Assembly (NCBI GenBank): GCA_043748535.1
Contig: JAYTMY010000189.1
Coordinates: 1 to 9,631, forward strand
Reading direction: 5' to 3'
Length of the DNA: 9,631 nucleotides
Source: CAMCSH01 sp043748535
GTDB lineage: Bacteria; Verrucomicrobiota; Lentisphaeria; Lentisphaerales; Lentisphaeraceae
The notes beneath the pieces were generated by a model. The model was not told where the DNA came from. It did no database searches and saw only the letters and a list, made by a program, of their open reading frames with translations. The translations under genes were made by a program, and so were the position numbers. This document shows, piece by piece, positions 1 through 6,660 of the stretch; within the stretch, counting starts at the first letter, position 1, and every line of letters starts with the position of its first letter.

Positions 1-5
1 GTTCT

Positions 6-184
6 GCGCTCGTCGCGAAGCGACGGAATGATTGTGACGTGGCTCGAGCTTCCAGCTCGAGTGCGCCCGTCGCGAAGCGACTAATACGGAGCTGCAACCG
101 GCTGGCAGCCGGCGCTCCCAGGTGCCGTCGCTTCGCGACGAGCGCAAAACAAAAATAGCGGCAGAGGGCTGCCGCGCTCCCAGG
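6..184. repeat. Cluster of phased palindromic repeats upstream of cobW
   Basis: Three copies of a 13-bp near-palindrome, GTCGCGAAGCGAC, lie at 12-24, 69-81 and (inverted) 127-139, spaced 57 and 58 bp. The outer two are part of a longer exact 21-bp inverted repeat, 6-26 against 125-145. Each 13-mer is followed by a different hairpin: 43-50/54-61 (CTCGAGCT...AGCTCGAG), 98-103/107-112 (CCGGCT...AGCCGG) and 158-164/169-175 (GCGGCAG...CTGCCGC). The last two are both followed by GCGCTCCCAGG. The block is therefore a run of about 58-bp units, each a constant palindrome plus a variable hairpin. It resembles dispersed intergenic repeats I associate with Verrucomicrobiota; that is recall, not a search. 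No transposase or coding frame is credible here. Confidence 0.75.
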
Positions 185-253
185 GGGGCAACAAGCCTCC
201 AGCGATCTCGATCGGGACGATCGAGCCACATCCAACACTGAAAGCCCCCAAGC

Positions 254-1225
254 ATGAAACGCTCACCTGGAAAAATTCCCGTCACCATCGTCACCGGCTT
301 CCTCGGGGCCGGCAAGACGACGCTGCTCAATCGGCTCATCGGCTCGGGACGCAAGCTCGCGTTCATCGTCAATGAGCTGGGCTCGGTGGGCATCGATGGC
401 GATCTGGTCGCGGATGCCTCGGATTCGGTGCTGGAATTGCCCAACGGCTGCCTCTGCTGCGCCGTCCGGGGTGACCTGCCGCGGGTGGTGATGGAGCTGC
501 ACAAAAGCGGCAAGCCGTTTGAACAATTGATCGTCGAAACCACGGGAATTGCGGACCCCGCACCGGTGGCGGAAAGCTTCGCCTTCGACCCGATTCTCAA
601 CCGGATGCACACGGTGGATGGCATCGTCACCGTCGTCGACGCGGTGAACTTCCTCGATGAGCTGGCCAAAGAGCCGCAGGCGGAGCGCCAGGTCGCCTTC
701 GCCGATCTGCTTTTGCTCAACAAATGCGACGACGCCGGCGAGGTCATCAGCGGCGCGGTGGAAGGGACGCTGCGCTCACTCAACCCCTTTGCCCCGGTGC
801 TGCGTTGCCAGCGTTCCGACATCGATCCCTTGCTCGCCTTGGATCTCGGCGGCAGCCGCTTCACCAGCGAGGGCCTGCACCCGAGTCTGGCGATCCCTGC
901 CGGCCTGCGCCATGGCCACCCGGTGCGCCACGCAGCGCTCAGCCTCGACCTTCCCGGCGAGGTCGATCATGCTCGTTTCCGCGGCTGGCTCGGTCACGTC
1001 CTTTTTGATCTTGCCGGCAAGGTGATCCGGATGAAGGGCATTGTCGCGGTCAAGGATCAGCCCGAGCGCTTGATCTTCCAATCGGTGCACCGCCTTTTCG
1101 AAGACGGCCGCGGCGCGCTCTGGAAAGACGGCGAAGAGCGTCGTTGCCGGGTGGTTCTGATTGGTGAAAATCTCGATGAATCGGCGCTTAAACGCGGCTT
1201 CGTCGAGTGTTTGGCGCCTCGCTGA
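254..1225 (+). CDS. CobW/COG0523-family metallochaperone GTPase
   Basis: Predicted cytosolic G3E-family P-loop GTPase. Relatives (CobW, YeiR, YjiA, ZNG1) use GTP hydrolysis to deliver metals such as zinc or cobalt to client proteins. Visible motifs are the Walker A loop GFLGAGKT at residues 15-22, the family-defining metal-binding CxCC (GCLCC, C66/C68/C69), the ETTGIADP segment at 95-102 and the guanine-specificity motif NKCD at 156-159. The CobW C-terminal domain spans about 224-320. A short histidine cluster (H219, H221, H225) lies just before it, but there is no long His-rich loop. The 323-residue length is normal for the family. The start is the first ATG after the palindrome cluster; no clear Shine-Dalgarno precedes it. 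No cobalamin, zinc-uptake or Zur-type neighbour is present, so the metal and client cannot be assigned. The family call is firm; the function is inferred. Confidence 0.9.
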   Translation: MKRSPGKIPVTIVTGFLGAGKTTLLNRLIGSGRKLAFIVNELGSVGIDGDLVADASDSVLELPNGCLCCAVRGDLPRVVMELHKSGKPFEQLIVETTGIADPAPVAESFAFDPILNRMHTVDGIVTVVDAVNFLDELAKEPQAERQVAFADLLLLNKCDDAGEVISGAVEGTLRSLNPFAPVLRCQRSDIDPLLALDLGGSRFTSEGLHPSLAIPAGLRHGHPVRHAALSLDLPGEVDHARFRGWLGHVLFDLAGKVIRMKGIVAVKDQPERLIFQSVHRLFEDGRGALWKDGEERRCRVVLIGENLDESALKRGFVECLAPR

Positions 1226-1757
1226 TCGAAGCCACCTTTGAACACGAAGAAGTGCCCGAAGCCCTTGTCGCCGGTAAAATCCTGCTCAGCGATCTTTGCT
1301 GAATGGAATTTGGTGCTGATTTTGGGCTGCATCAGTAGCGGAATGGCGATCATCTCTGCCGACATGCCGCGACAGCGGCGACGGAGGAGGCCAAACTTTC
1401 GCGCTGCCTCGTAGTCTGATGTTTTTTCGCCATAGCTCCTCATGTCTTCTATCAGATCGGCACCCTTCATGACGTCGGCTTTCCTGATCCACGGGGCTCA
1501 AGGGCTCAGAGATCGGAGATGAAATTCCGGCCAAATTCGAAAGCTCGCCTAGTTCCGGTTTGGGGGCCACTTCAAGTGACGGATTGAATCCGGTTTTCAA
1601 CATGCTAGTGCGGCAAGGGAAATGGCGAGCGGCGGCGCTTGCTGGTATCGGCGGCGCCTTTCCCGAGCGGCCTCCAAGAGGATTTCCGGAGCCCTGCTCT
1701 AAATCCCAAAATTGTGCTAGATTCGCCGGCTCAAACACTGAAAGACAAAGGCTCATC
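1226..1757. other. 532-bp intergenic region with no confident gene
   Basis: No recognisable gene lies here. A minus-strand frame starting at 1470 (first residues MKGADLIEDMRSYG) has a weak AGGA about 11 nt upstream, but it runs into the 3' end of the cobW gene as antisense and matches no family I know. Another minus frame (1813-1286) overlaps the ddl start and looks like a shadow. On the + strand, the frame overlapping the cobW stop gives a short peptide ending at about 1303 that I do not recognise. The only hairpin I noticed is a 5-bp GCCGC/GCGGC at 1366-1379 with no T-run, so no terminator for cobW is evident. The 3' part presumably carries the ddl promoter; TAGATT near 1719 is a possible -10, but no convincing -35 stands before it. 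Confidence 0.5.
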
Positions 1758-2666
1758 ATGAACATCGTCGTCCTCAAAGGCGGTCCTTCGACCGAACGCG
1801 AAATCTCGCTCAAGTCCGGCGCCGCCGTCGCCGAGGCTCTGCGTCAGGCTGGCCATCAAGTGTCCGAGATCGATTGCTCCTCCCGTGAACTGCCGCCTTT
1901 TCCGCTCGACACCGAAGTCGTCTTTCCTGTCCTGCACGGCGAGTGGGGCGAAGATGGCGAAGTCCAAGCGCTGATCGAAGCCCGTAACCTGCCCTACGTC
2001 GGCTGCGGCGTCGAATGCTCGCGTCTGACCATCAATAAACACGCCACCTGCCGCCAATTGAGCGCCAAAGGTATCGCCACCGCCCGCTCTTGGCTGCTCA
2101 CCTCGCGCCAACAGCCGATGCCGCCGGACATCACTTACCCCCTTATCGTCAAACCCAATGCCCAAGGCTCTACTGTCGGCTTGACCCTGGTCAAAGAGGC
2201 CTCGCAGCTCACGGCCGCTCTCGACAAGGCTTTTGCCGTCGACCCCGCCGTGATGCTTGAGGACTTCATCAAGGGCACCGAAGTCACCGTTGGCCTGCTC
2301 AATGGCGACTCCTTGCCGGTGGTCGAGATCATCCCCCCCGGCGAGCTTTTCGATTTTGATGCGAAATACACCTACGCCCAGGGTCAGACCCAGTACAACT
2401 GCCCGCCGACGCGTGTCCCCGAAGCGGTGCAGGCGCGGATGAAAGAAATCGCCGAACAAACCTACGTCATTCTCGACGCTCGCGATCTGCTGCGGGTCGA
2501 CATGATTTGGCGTGCGGAAGATGACAGCATCGTGGTTCTCGAGGCCAACACCTTGCCGGGCTTCACCTCATCGTCCTTGTTGCCGAAAGCGGCGAAACAG
2601 GCTGGCATCGACTTTCAGCGGCTCTGCTGCGGCTTGGTCGAAGCGGCCCACAAGCGCGGCGTCTGA
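1758..2666 (+). CDS. ddl: D-alanine--D-alanine ligase
   Basis: Cytosolic ATP-grasp enzyme that joins two D-alanines to form the dipeptide end of the peptidoglycan precursor. The 302-residue protein is close to the usual DdlB length of about 306. It starts with the family opening KGGPSTEREISL, with E13 in the place of the catalytic Glu. S138 (in NAQGSTVG) and Y204 (in DAKYTY, on the omega loop) complete the Glu-Ser-Tyr triad. The tyrosine fits D-Ala-D-Ala rather than D-Ala-D-lactate ligases. The metal-binding and substrate-binding end is RVDMIW (R246) and LEANTLPGFTSSSL (N264). I chose the ATG at 1758 over upstream in-frame starts because homology begins there and AAGG sits 6 nt upstream. The gene is alone, not in a mur/fts cluster, and meets the exonuclease gene tail to tail with an 18-bp gap. 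Confidence 0.95.
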   Translation: MNIVVLKGGPSTEREISLKSGAAVAEALRQAGHQVSEIDCSSRELPPFPLDTEVVFPVLHGEWGEDGEVQALIEARNLPYVGCGVECSRLTINKHATCRQLSAKGIATARSWLLTSRQQPMPPDITYPLIVKPNAQGSTVGLTLVKEASQLTAALDKAFAVDPAVMLEDFIKGTEVTVGLLNGDSLPVVEIIPPGELFDFDAKYTYAQGQTQYNCPPTRVPEAVQARMKEIAEQTYVILDARDLLRVDMIWRAEDDSIVVLEANTLPGFTSSSLLPKAAKQAGIDFQRLCCGLVEAAHKRGV

Positions 2667-2684
2667 GGTGATTTCAGCTTCCGT

Positions 2685-3305
2685 CTAGGTCAATCCGTAC
2701 TTCGCCAATTCGGCGGCAGAGAGCGGTTTGGCCTGGGTTTTTTTATGCAGTAGCGGGCAGGCGATGGGCTCTTGATTGAGCTTGATCATGATGCCGGCGC
2801 AAGCGACGGCATCGGCTTCGGCGTCGTGATGGCGGAAATTCGGCAAGGCAAAATGCCGGGCCACATCGGGCAGAGAATAAGAAGTCCAGCCGGGGAAGAG
2901 TTTTTTGGTCAGCTGGTAGCTGCAGTTGCGGCGGTAGCACGGCGGCGACAAATGATAGCGGGCGAAAGAGCCGAGCAGCACCGAGTTGTCAAAGCCCATG
3001 TTGTGGGCGACCAGATAGGTGTCGGCGGTGATCATGGCGCCTAAGCCCGCGTCCCAGACCTCGGCGAAGGTGCCGGCGGAGGCCACCTGTTTTGGGGTGA
3101 TGCCGTGGATGGCGACGCAGACCGAGGAGAAGCGGGTTTGGGGATTGATCAGCCAGCTTTTTTGGGAAACGATGTGGTTGTCTTCGACCACCACGACAGC
3201 GACGGCACAAGCTGAGGCCCGCTCGAATTCATTGGCGGTTTCAAAGTCGATGGCGGTGAAGGATCGGGGCAGGCCAGGAAGCGGTGGGCGCGGGTTTTTG
3301 GTCAT
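2685..3305 (-). CDS. DnaQ-like DEDDh 3'-5' exonuclease
   Basis: Predicted 206-residue metal-dependent 3'-5' exonuclease of the DEDDh (RNase T/DnaQ) superfamily. Exo I is FTAIDFET (D20, E22), Exo II is AHNMGFDNSVL (D106), and Exo III is HHDAEAD with H160 and D165 in the H-4-D spacing typical of DEDDh enzymes. All catalytic residues are present. It is a free-standing domain with a short C-terminal tail (residues about 180-206), not a polymerase III alpha fusion. The ATG at 3305 is chosen because GGAG lies 7 nt upstream and homology starts soon after; an upstream in-frame ATG at 3377 would place the start beside the ribosomal operon terminator. It follows rpsS on the same strand but beyond that terminator, so it is probably transcribed separately. 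Substrate (proofreading, repair or RNA trimming) cannot be told from the sequence. Confidence 0.88.
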   Translation of the reverse strand: MTKNPRPPLPGLPRSFTAIDFETANEFERASACAVAVVVVEDNHIVSQKSWLINPQTRFSSVCVAIHGITPKQVASAGTFAEVWDAGLGAMITADTYLVAHNMGFDNSVLLGSFARYHLSPPCYRRNCSYQLTKKLFPGWTSYSLPDVARHFALPNFRHHDAEADAVACAGIMIKLNQEPIACPLLHKKTQAKPLSAAELAKYGLT

Positions 3306-3377
3306 GGGGGATCTCCGGCCCGGAGAAGACTCGCGAAATCGCCAAATGCCAGCGGCAGGAGGCCTTTTTAGCAGCAA

Positions 3378-3410
3378 AGAAAACGACCTCCCGGTGAAGG
3401 GAGGTCGTTT
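3378..3410 (-). terminator. Intrinsic terminator of the ribosomal protein operon
   Basis: A perfect 12-bp stem, AAACGACCTCCC (3381-3392) against GGGAGGTCGTTT (3399-3410), with a 6-nt loop. Read on the minus strand it begins 31 nt after the rpsS stop and is followed by a T-rich run (GTTTTCTTT). A weaker imperfect hairpin (3414-3430, GGCCCGCG/CGCGGACC on the minus strand) lies between rpsS and this stem. Together they mark the 3' end of the S10 operon. Confidence 0.9.
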
Positions 3411-3440
3411 AGGGTCCGCGGACGCGGGCCGTTCAGGTAA

Positions 3441-3701
3441 TTACTTACCGGAGACGACGCCGTGAGCCTTGAAGCTACGGGTAGCGGCGAATTCGCCGAG
3501 GCGGTGACCGACCATGTTGTCAGTGACAAACACGGTGGTAAAGCCTTTACCATTGTGAACTTCGAAGGTGATGCCGACCATGTCCGGGAGGATCATGGAG
3601 CGGCGGGACCAAGTCTTGATGGTTTTGCCGGCAGTAGCCTTCGCGACTTTCGCCTGAAGGTGCAGGTCGACAAAGGGACCTTTCTTGATGGAGCGGGCCA
3701 T
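3441..3701 (-). CDS. rpsS: 30S ribosomal protein S19
   Basis: Small-subunit head protein that works with S13 near the A-site finger and binds 16S rRNA. The 86-residue sequence is full length and typical: it opens MARSIKKGPFVD, and contains TWSRRSMILPDMVG and VTDNMVGHRLGEFAATR, the most conserved stretches of the family. The start has GGAGG 9 nt upstream, overlapping the rplB stop codon, with 3 bp between the genes, so the two are translationally coupled. It is the last gene of the operon here; in most bacteria rplV follows directly, but here a terminator does. Confidence 0.97.
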   Translation of the reverse strand: MARSIKKGPFVDLHLQAKVAKATAGKTIKTWSRRSMILPDMVGITFEVHNGKGFTTVFVTDNMVGHRLGEFAATRSFKAHGVVSGK

Positions 3702-3704
3702 GGA

Positions 3705-4529
3705 TTATTTCCTCCGGGAAACGATGTGGTTCTGCGAGACCTTGCGGGGATTGCGAGTCTTCTTGCCTTTGGCAAGTTGACCCCAAGGGGAGCGGGGGTG
3801 ACCGCCGCCGCAGGTACGACCTTCACCACCACCGTGCGGGTGGTCAACCGGGTTCATCGCGACACCACGGACGTGGGGACGGAAGCCCAGATAACGCGCC
3901 GCGCCGGCTTTGCCGAGCTTGATCTTGGCGTGTTCGGCATTGCCGACGGTGCCAATGGTAGCTTTGCAGAGGAGGCTGATCAGACGAACTTCACCCGAGG
4001 GGAGTTTGATCTGAGCGAAGTCGCCTTCTTTAGCGCGGAGGATGGCGTACTGACCGGCGGAGCGGACCAGTTTGCCGCCCTTGCCGGGCTCGAGCTCGAT
4101 GTTGTGGATGAAGACGCCATCGGGGATGCGCTTGAGGATGGTGGCGTTGCCGGGTTTGAATTCAGCTTTTTCGCCGGACAGGACGGTGGCGCCCTGAACC
4201 AGACCATCGGGAGCGATGATGTAGCGTTTCTCACCGTCCACATAGTGGAGGAGAGCGATGTTGGCAGTGCGGTTGGGGTCGTACTCGATGTGAGCGACCT
4301 TAGCCGGCACGCCATCCTTGTCGCGACGGAAGTCGACGACACGGTAAGCGCGCTTCACGCCACCGCCGCGGAAGCGGGTAGTGGTGTGGCCTTCGTTGTT
4401 ACGGCCACCGGACGAGTGCTTGCTCTCGACGAGCGATTTCTCGGGGGTGGTGCGGGTGATTTCGCTGAAGTCACGGGAGATGGTGTGACGCTGCGATTTC
4501 GTGTAGGGATTGTAGACTTTCAGGCCCAT
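3705..4529 (-). CDS. rplB: 50S ribosomal protein L2
   Basis: Large-subunit protein needed for subunit association and for peptidyl transferase centre assembly. The 274-residue length matches the family (about 273-277). The conserved MNPVDHPHGGGEGR motif is at 225-238, with H230 corresponding to the functionally important His229 of E. coli. The following GGGHPRSPWG loop is one residue longer than in E. coli by my alignment. The basic C-terminal tail, ending HIVSRRK, is present. The start is supported by GAGAGG 6 nt upstream, which overlaps the rplW stop. A long open frame antisense to this gene is a codon-bias shadow. Confidence 0.97.
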   Translation of the reverse strand: MGLKVYNPYTKSQRHTISRDFSEITRTTPEKSLVESKHSSGGRNNEGHTTTRFRGGGVKRAYRVVDFRRDKDGVPAKVAHIEYDPNRTANIALLHYVDGEKRYIIAPDGLVQGATVLSGEKAEFKPGNATILKRIPDGVFIHNIELEPGKGGKLVRSAGQYAILRAKEGDFAQIKLPSGEVRLISLLCKATIGTVGNAEHAKIKLGKAGAARYLGFRPHVRGVAMNPVDHPHGGGEGRTCGGGHPRSPWGQLAKGKKTRNPRKVSQNHIVSRRK

Positions 4530-4539
4530 GGTATGCCTC

Positions 4540-4821
4540 TCAGATCAGGTTGAGGGTCTGGCCGGGCTTGAGCGTAACCACGGCTTTCTTCCAATCGGAA
4601 CGATAACCGGCGGCTGCGGTGCGCTGACGCTTCGCTTTGCCGGCATAGTTCATGGTATTAACCGCGGCGACTTCGACGCCGAACAGGGCTTTGACAGCCT
4701 TGGCAATTTCGACCTTGTTGGCCGCCGGAGCGACGCTGAAGGTGAACTTGTTGTTTTTCTCAGCCAGGGCGTTGGAACGCTCGGTGAGAATAACGGACTT
4801 GATGGTGTGGTAGTGGCTCAT
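4540..4821 (-). CDS. rplW: 50S ribosomal protein L23
   Basis: Protein at the rim of the polypeptide exit tunnel, the docking site for trigger factor and SRP. The 93-residue length is normal. Recognisable are the N-terminal IKSVILTERSNALAEKNNKFTF, split here as IKSVILTERS then NALAEKNNKFTF (residues about 7-28), the KALFGVEVAAVNTMN segment (residues about 44-58) and the C-terminal KKAVVTLKPGQTL. The start has AAGGAGG 8 nt upstream, inside the end of rplD; the gap to rplD is 3 bp, so translation is coupled. Confidence 0.95.
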   Translation of the reverse strand: MSHYHTIKSVILTERSNALAEKNNKFTFSVAPAANKVEIAKAVKALFGVEVAAVNTMNYAGKAKRQRTAAAGYRSDWKKAVVTLKPGQTLNLI

Positions 4822-4824
4822 GGA

Positions 4825-5487
4825 TCAGGCCTCCTTGCTCAGACGAGCGCCGATGGTTTCGAAAGAGCCCTTCGAGAGGACGACTTTCTTGCCAAGGAGC
4901 ATTTCGTAGGTGTTGACTTCGGAGGCGAGGACCAGATCGAGACCGCTGATGTTGCTGAACGAGCGCCAGGCATTGGCGACGGCTTTGAAGCCTTCGACAG
5001 TGTCGACGTTGTCATTCAGGATGACCAGGGAGCGGTTCGAGGCGCCGATCGTCTTCAAGAAGACGTTGGCGGCCTTGGTGCTGATGGTGGGGAAGGTGAA
5101 GTCCTCGACGACGATGACGTCGCCGGCGCTGACGCGTTGCCAGAGGGCGCGGCGGAGAGCGAGGGTCTTAACTTTCTTGTTGATGTTCTGGGCGTACGAG
5201 CGGGGTTTCGGTCCAAAGATGATACCGCCGCCGCGCCAGATGGGAGAACGCTTCGAGCCGACACGGGCGTTGCCGGTGCCTTTCTGCTTCCAGGGCTTAG
5301 CGCCAGAACCGGAGACGTCGCCGCGGGTCTTGGTGCTCGCCGTGCCGGCGCGAAGGCCAGCCAGGAAGGCGTTAACTGCTTCATAGACCGCTTGCTCGCC
5401 TTTTTCAGACTCAAGCCAGGCGGGGTTGACTGAGAAGTTGCCTTTGGCGGCACCGCTCATGTCGAGGATTTTCAGTGTGGTAGACAT
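4825..5487 (-). CDS. rplD: 50S ribosomal protein L4
   Basis: Exit-tunnel protein of the large subunit; in E. coli it also represses its own S10 operon. The protein has 220 residues against about 201 in E. coli. The extended tunnel loop, about 52-104, is intact and highly conserved: KPWKQKGTGNARVGS at 64-78 and SPIWRGGGIIFGPKPR at 81-96. The globular C-terminal part has VIVVEDFTFPTISTKA and LVILNDNVDTVEGF. The start is placed by AAGGAG at the rplC stop codon, with 11 bp between the genes. Autoregulation of this operon by L4 is plausible but not shown by the sequence. Confidence 0.96.
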   Translation of the reverse strand: MSTTLKILDMSGAAKGNFSVNPAWLESEKGEQAVYEAVNAFLAGLRAGTASTKTRGDVSGSGAKPWKQKGTGNARVGSKRSPIWRGGGIIFGPKPRSYAQNINKKVKTLALRRALWQRVSAGDVIVVEDFTFPTISTKAANVFLKTIGASNRSLVILNDNVDTVEGFKAVANAWRSFSNISGLDLVLASEVNTYEMLLGKKVVLSKGSFETIGARLSKEA

Positions 5488-5498
5488 GTGGGTGCTCC

Positions 5499-6131
5499 TT
5501 ACTTCTTGATCGCCTTGCGGACGATCACCAGGCCATTGCGGTGACCGGGGACAGCGCCCTTGACGAGGAGAACATTCTCCTCAAGACGGACTTGGACGAT
5601 CTGCAGGTTCTGGACGGTGCGGGTGACAGCGCCCATGTGGCCAGGGTAGCGCTTGCCGGCGAGAACTCGACCGGGCCATTCACGCATGCCGGACGAACCG
5701 GGACGGCGGATCCAGCCGCCGCCGTGCGAGGCACGACCGCCGCGGAAGCGGTAGCGTCGGACGACGCCCATGAAGCCACGGCCTTTGGTCATGCCCTGAA
5801 CGTCGACGAAGCCGAAGTCCTTGAAGCTTTCCACAGTGACCACGGCGCCGGGGGCGACGGTGGCGTCAGCCGTGAGACGGATCTCACGGATGATGGCCGG
5901 GGGATTTTTGTCATTGCCGGTCTTGGCGAGGTGGCCGAGAACTGCTTTGGTGACATTTTTGACTTTTTTCGCGCCGAAGCCGAGCTGAAGGGCTGAATAG
6001 CCGTTCTTCGCTTGGGTGCGAGTTTCGAGAACGGGGCAGGGGCCCGCTTCGATGACGGTGACGGGGACCAAACGGCCCTTGTCATCATAGACCTGGGTCA
6101 TGCCCAGTTTTTTTCCGATAATGCCGGACAT
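5499..6131 (-). CDS. rplC: 50S ribosomal protein L3
   Basis: Early-assembly large-subunit protein whose long loop reaches the peptidyl transferase centre. The 210 residues match the family. The N-terminus GIIGKKLGMTQVY and the stretch VDVQGMTKGRGFMGVVRRY are typical. The loop is unusual compared with E. coli: residues 145-154 read GSSGMREWPG where E. coli has GSIGQNQTPG, so the glutamine methylated by PrmB in E. coli (Gln150) is replaced by Glu (residue 151 here) and the preceding Asn by Arg. The region before it, GGRASHGGGWIRRP (131-144), is also divergent and glycine-rich. The start has GGAG 7 nt upstream, overlapping the rpsJ stop. Confidence 0.96.
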   Translation of the reverse strand: MSGIIGKKLGMTQVYDDKGRLVPVTVIEAGPCPVLETRTQAKNGYSALQLGFGAKKVKNVTKAVLGHLAKTGNDKNPPAIIREIRLTADATVAPGAVVTVESFKDFGFVDVQGMTKGRGFMGVVRRYRFRGGRASHGGGWIRRPGSSGMREWPGRVLAGKRYPGHMGAVTRTVQNLQIVQVRLEENVLLVKGAVPGHRNGLVIVRKAIKK

Positions 6132-6142
6132 TTTACTGCTCC

Positions 6143-6454
6143 TCAGTCGATCTTAACCAAGATGTCCACGCCAGCGGGAAGGTTGAGCTTTTTCAGCTCA
6201 TCGACACTTTTGGGGGTGGGTTCGACGATGTCGAGAAGGCGCTTGTGGGTGCGGATCTCGAACTGTTCCATAGACTTTTTATCGCCATGGGGAGCGCGGT
6301 TCACGGTGAATCGCTCAATGCGGGTGGGCAGAGGAATCGGACCGGCGATACGAGCGCCAGCGCGTTTGACAGTGCGGACGATTTCGCCGGCGGACTGGTC
6401 AAGGACGCGGTGGTCGTAGGCCTGGAGTCGGATTCGAATGGTCTGTTTGGCCAT
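6143..6454 (-). CDS. rpsJ: 30S ribosomal protein S10 (NusE)
   Basis: Small-subunit head protein that also acts as NusE, bridging NusB and NusG in transcription antitermination. The 103-residue length equals E. coli S10. It opens with IRIRLQAYDHRVLDQS and contains GPIPLPTRIERFTVNR and the EQFEIRTHKRLLDI segment, all characteristic. The start has GAGGT 6 nt upstream. It is the first gene of the operon: 351 bp of non-coding DNA precede it, with no tuf, fusA or rpsG upstream in this window. Confidence 0.97.
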   Translation of the reverse strand: MAKQTIRIRLQAYDHRVLDQSAGEIVRTVKRAGARIAGPIPLPTRIERFTVNRAPHGDKKSMEQFEIRTHKRLLDIVEPTPKSVDELKKLNLPAGVDILVKID

Positions 6455-6660
6455 TGTTTACCTCGAGTGTTTTTTGTGCTGTGGCTCTTCTGCTAGCTGC
6501 CGTCAAGAGACGCGATGAGGCGTCTCCAGATGGCGAGGCCGGAAGAGGGCCGTCAATTAACTTCCATCCTCATCCTTTGCAAACGCTTCAAACCAGAAAA
6601 ATGCAAAAAATCAGGGCGAATGAGGAAGGATACAGTCTAGATTCCACAGCTGAACGTGTT
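6455..6660 (-). promoter_or_regulatory. Leader and presumed promoter region of the S10 operon
   Basis: This non-coding stretch upstream of rpsJ must contain the operon promoter unless the transcript starts further out, since the next minus-strand gene lies beyond a repeat. A hairpin is seen at 6507-6526: GAGACGC and GCGTCTC with a 6-nt loop, 53-72 nt before the rpsJ ATG, and no U-run after it. It could be part of an autoregulatory leader for L4 as in E. coli, but the stem does not visibly match the E. coli leader. The best -35/-10 pair I found on the minus strand (TTGCAA, 17 bp, TAATTG, near 6555-6583) is a poor match, so I do not assign a promoter position. Confidence 0.4.

Noticed and set aside
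1..190. CRISPR-like array from the regularly spaced repeats
   Set aside because: The repeat is only 13 bp, one of three copies is inverted, and the intervening sequences are themselves palindromic and partly alike; no cas gene is near.
1560..1757. Upstream extension of ddl to an ATG at 1560
   Set aside because: The extra 66 residues have no Ddl similarity, and the protein family begins exactly at the ATG at 1758, which has an AAGG ribosome site.
3306..3377. Upstream extension of the exonuclease to an ATG at 3377
   Set aside because: It would start immediately next to the S10 operon terminator, adds residues without similarity, and the internal ATG at 3305 has a good GGAG.
3462..5433. Long + strand open frames (363 and 301 residues) across rpsS, rplB, rplW and rplD
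   Set aside because: They are antisense to unmistakable ribosomal protein genes and arise from their GC-biased codon use; the translations have no recognisable motif.
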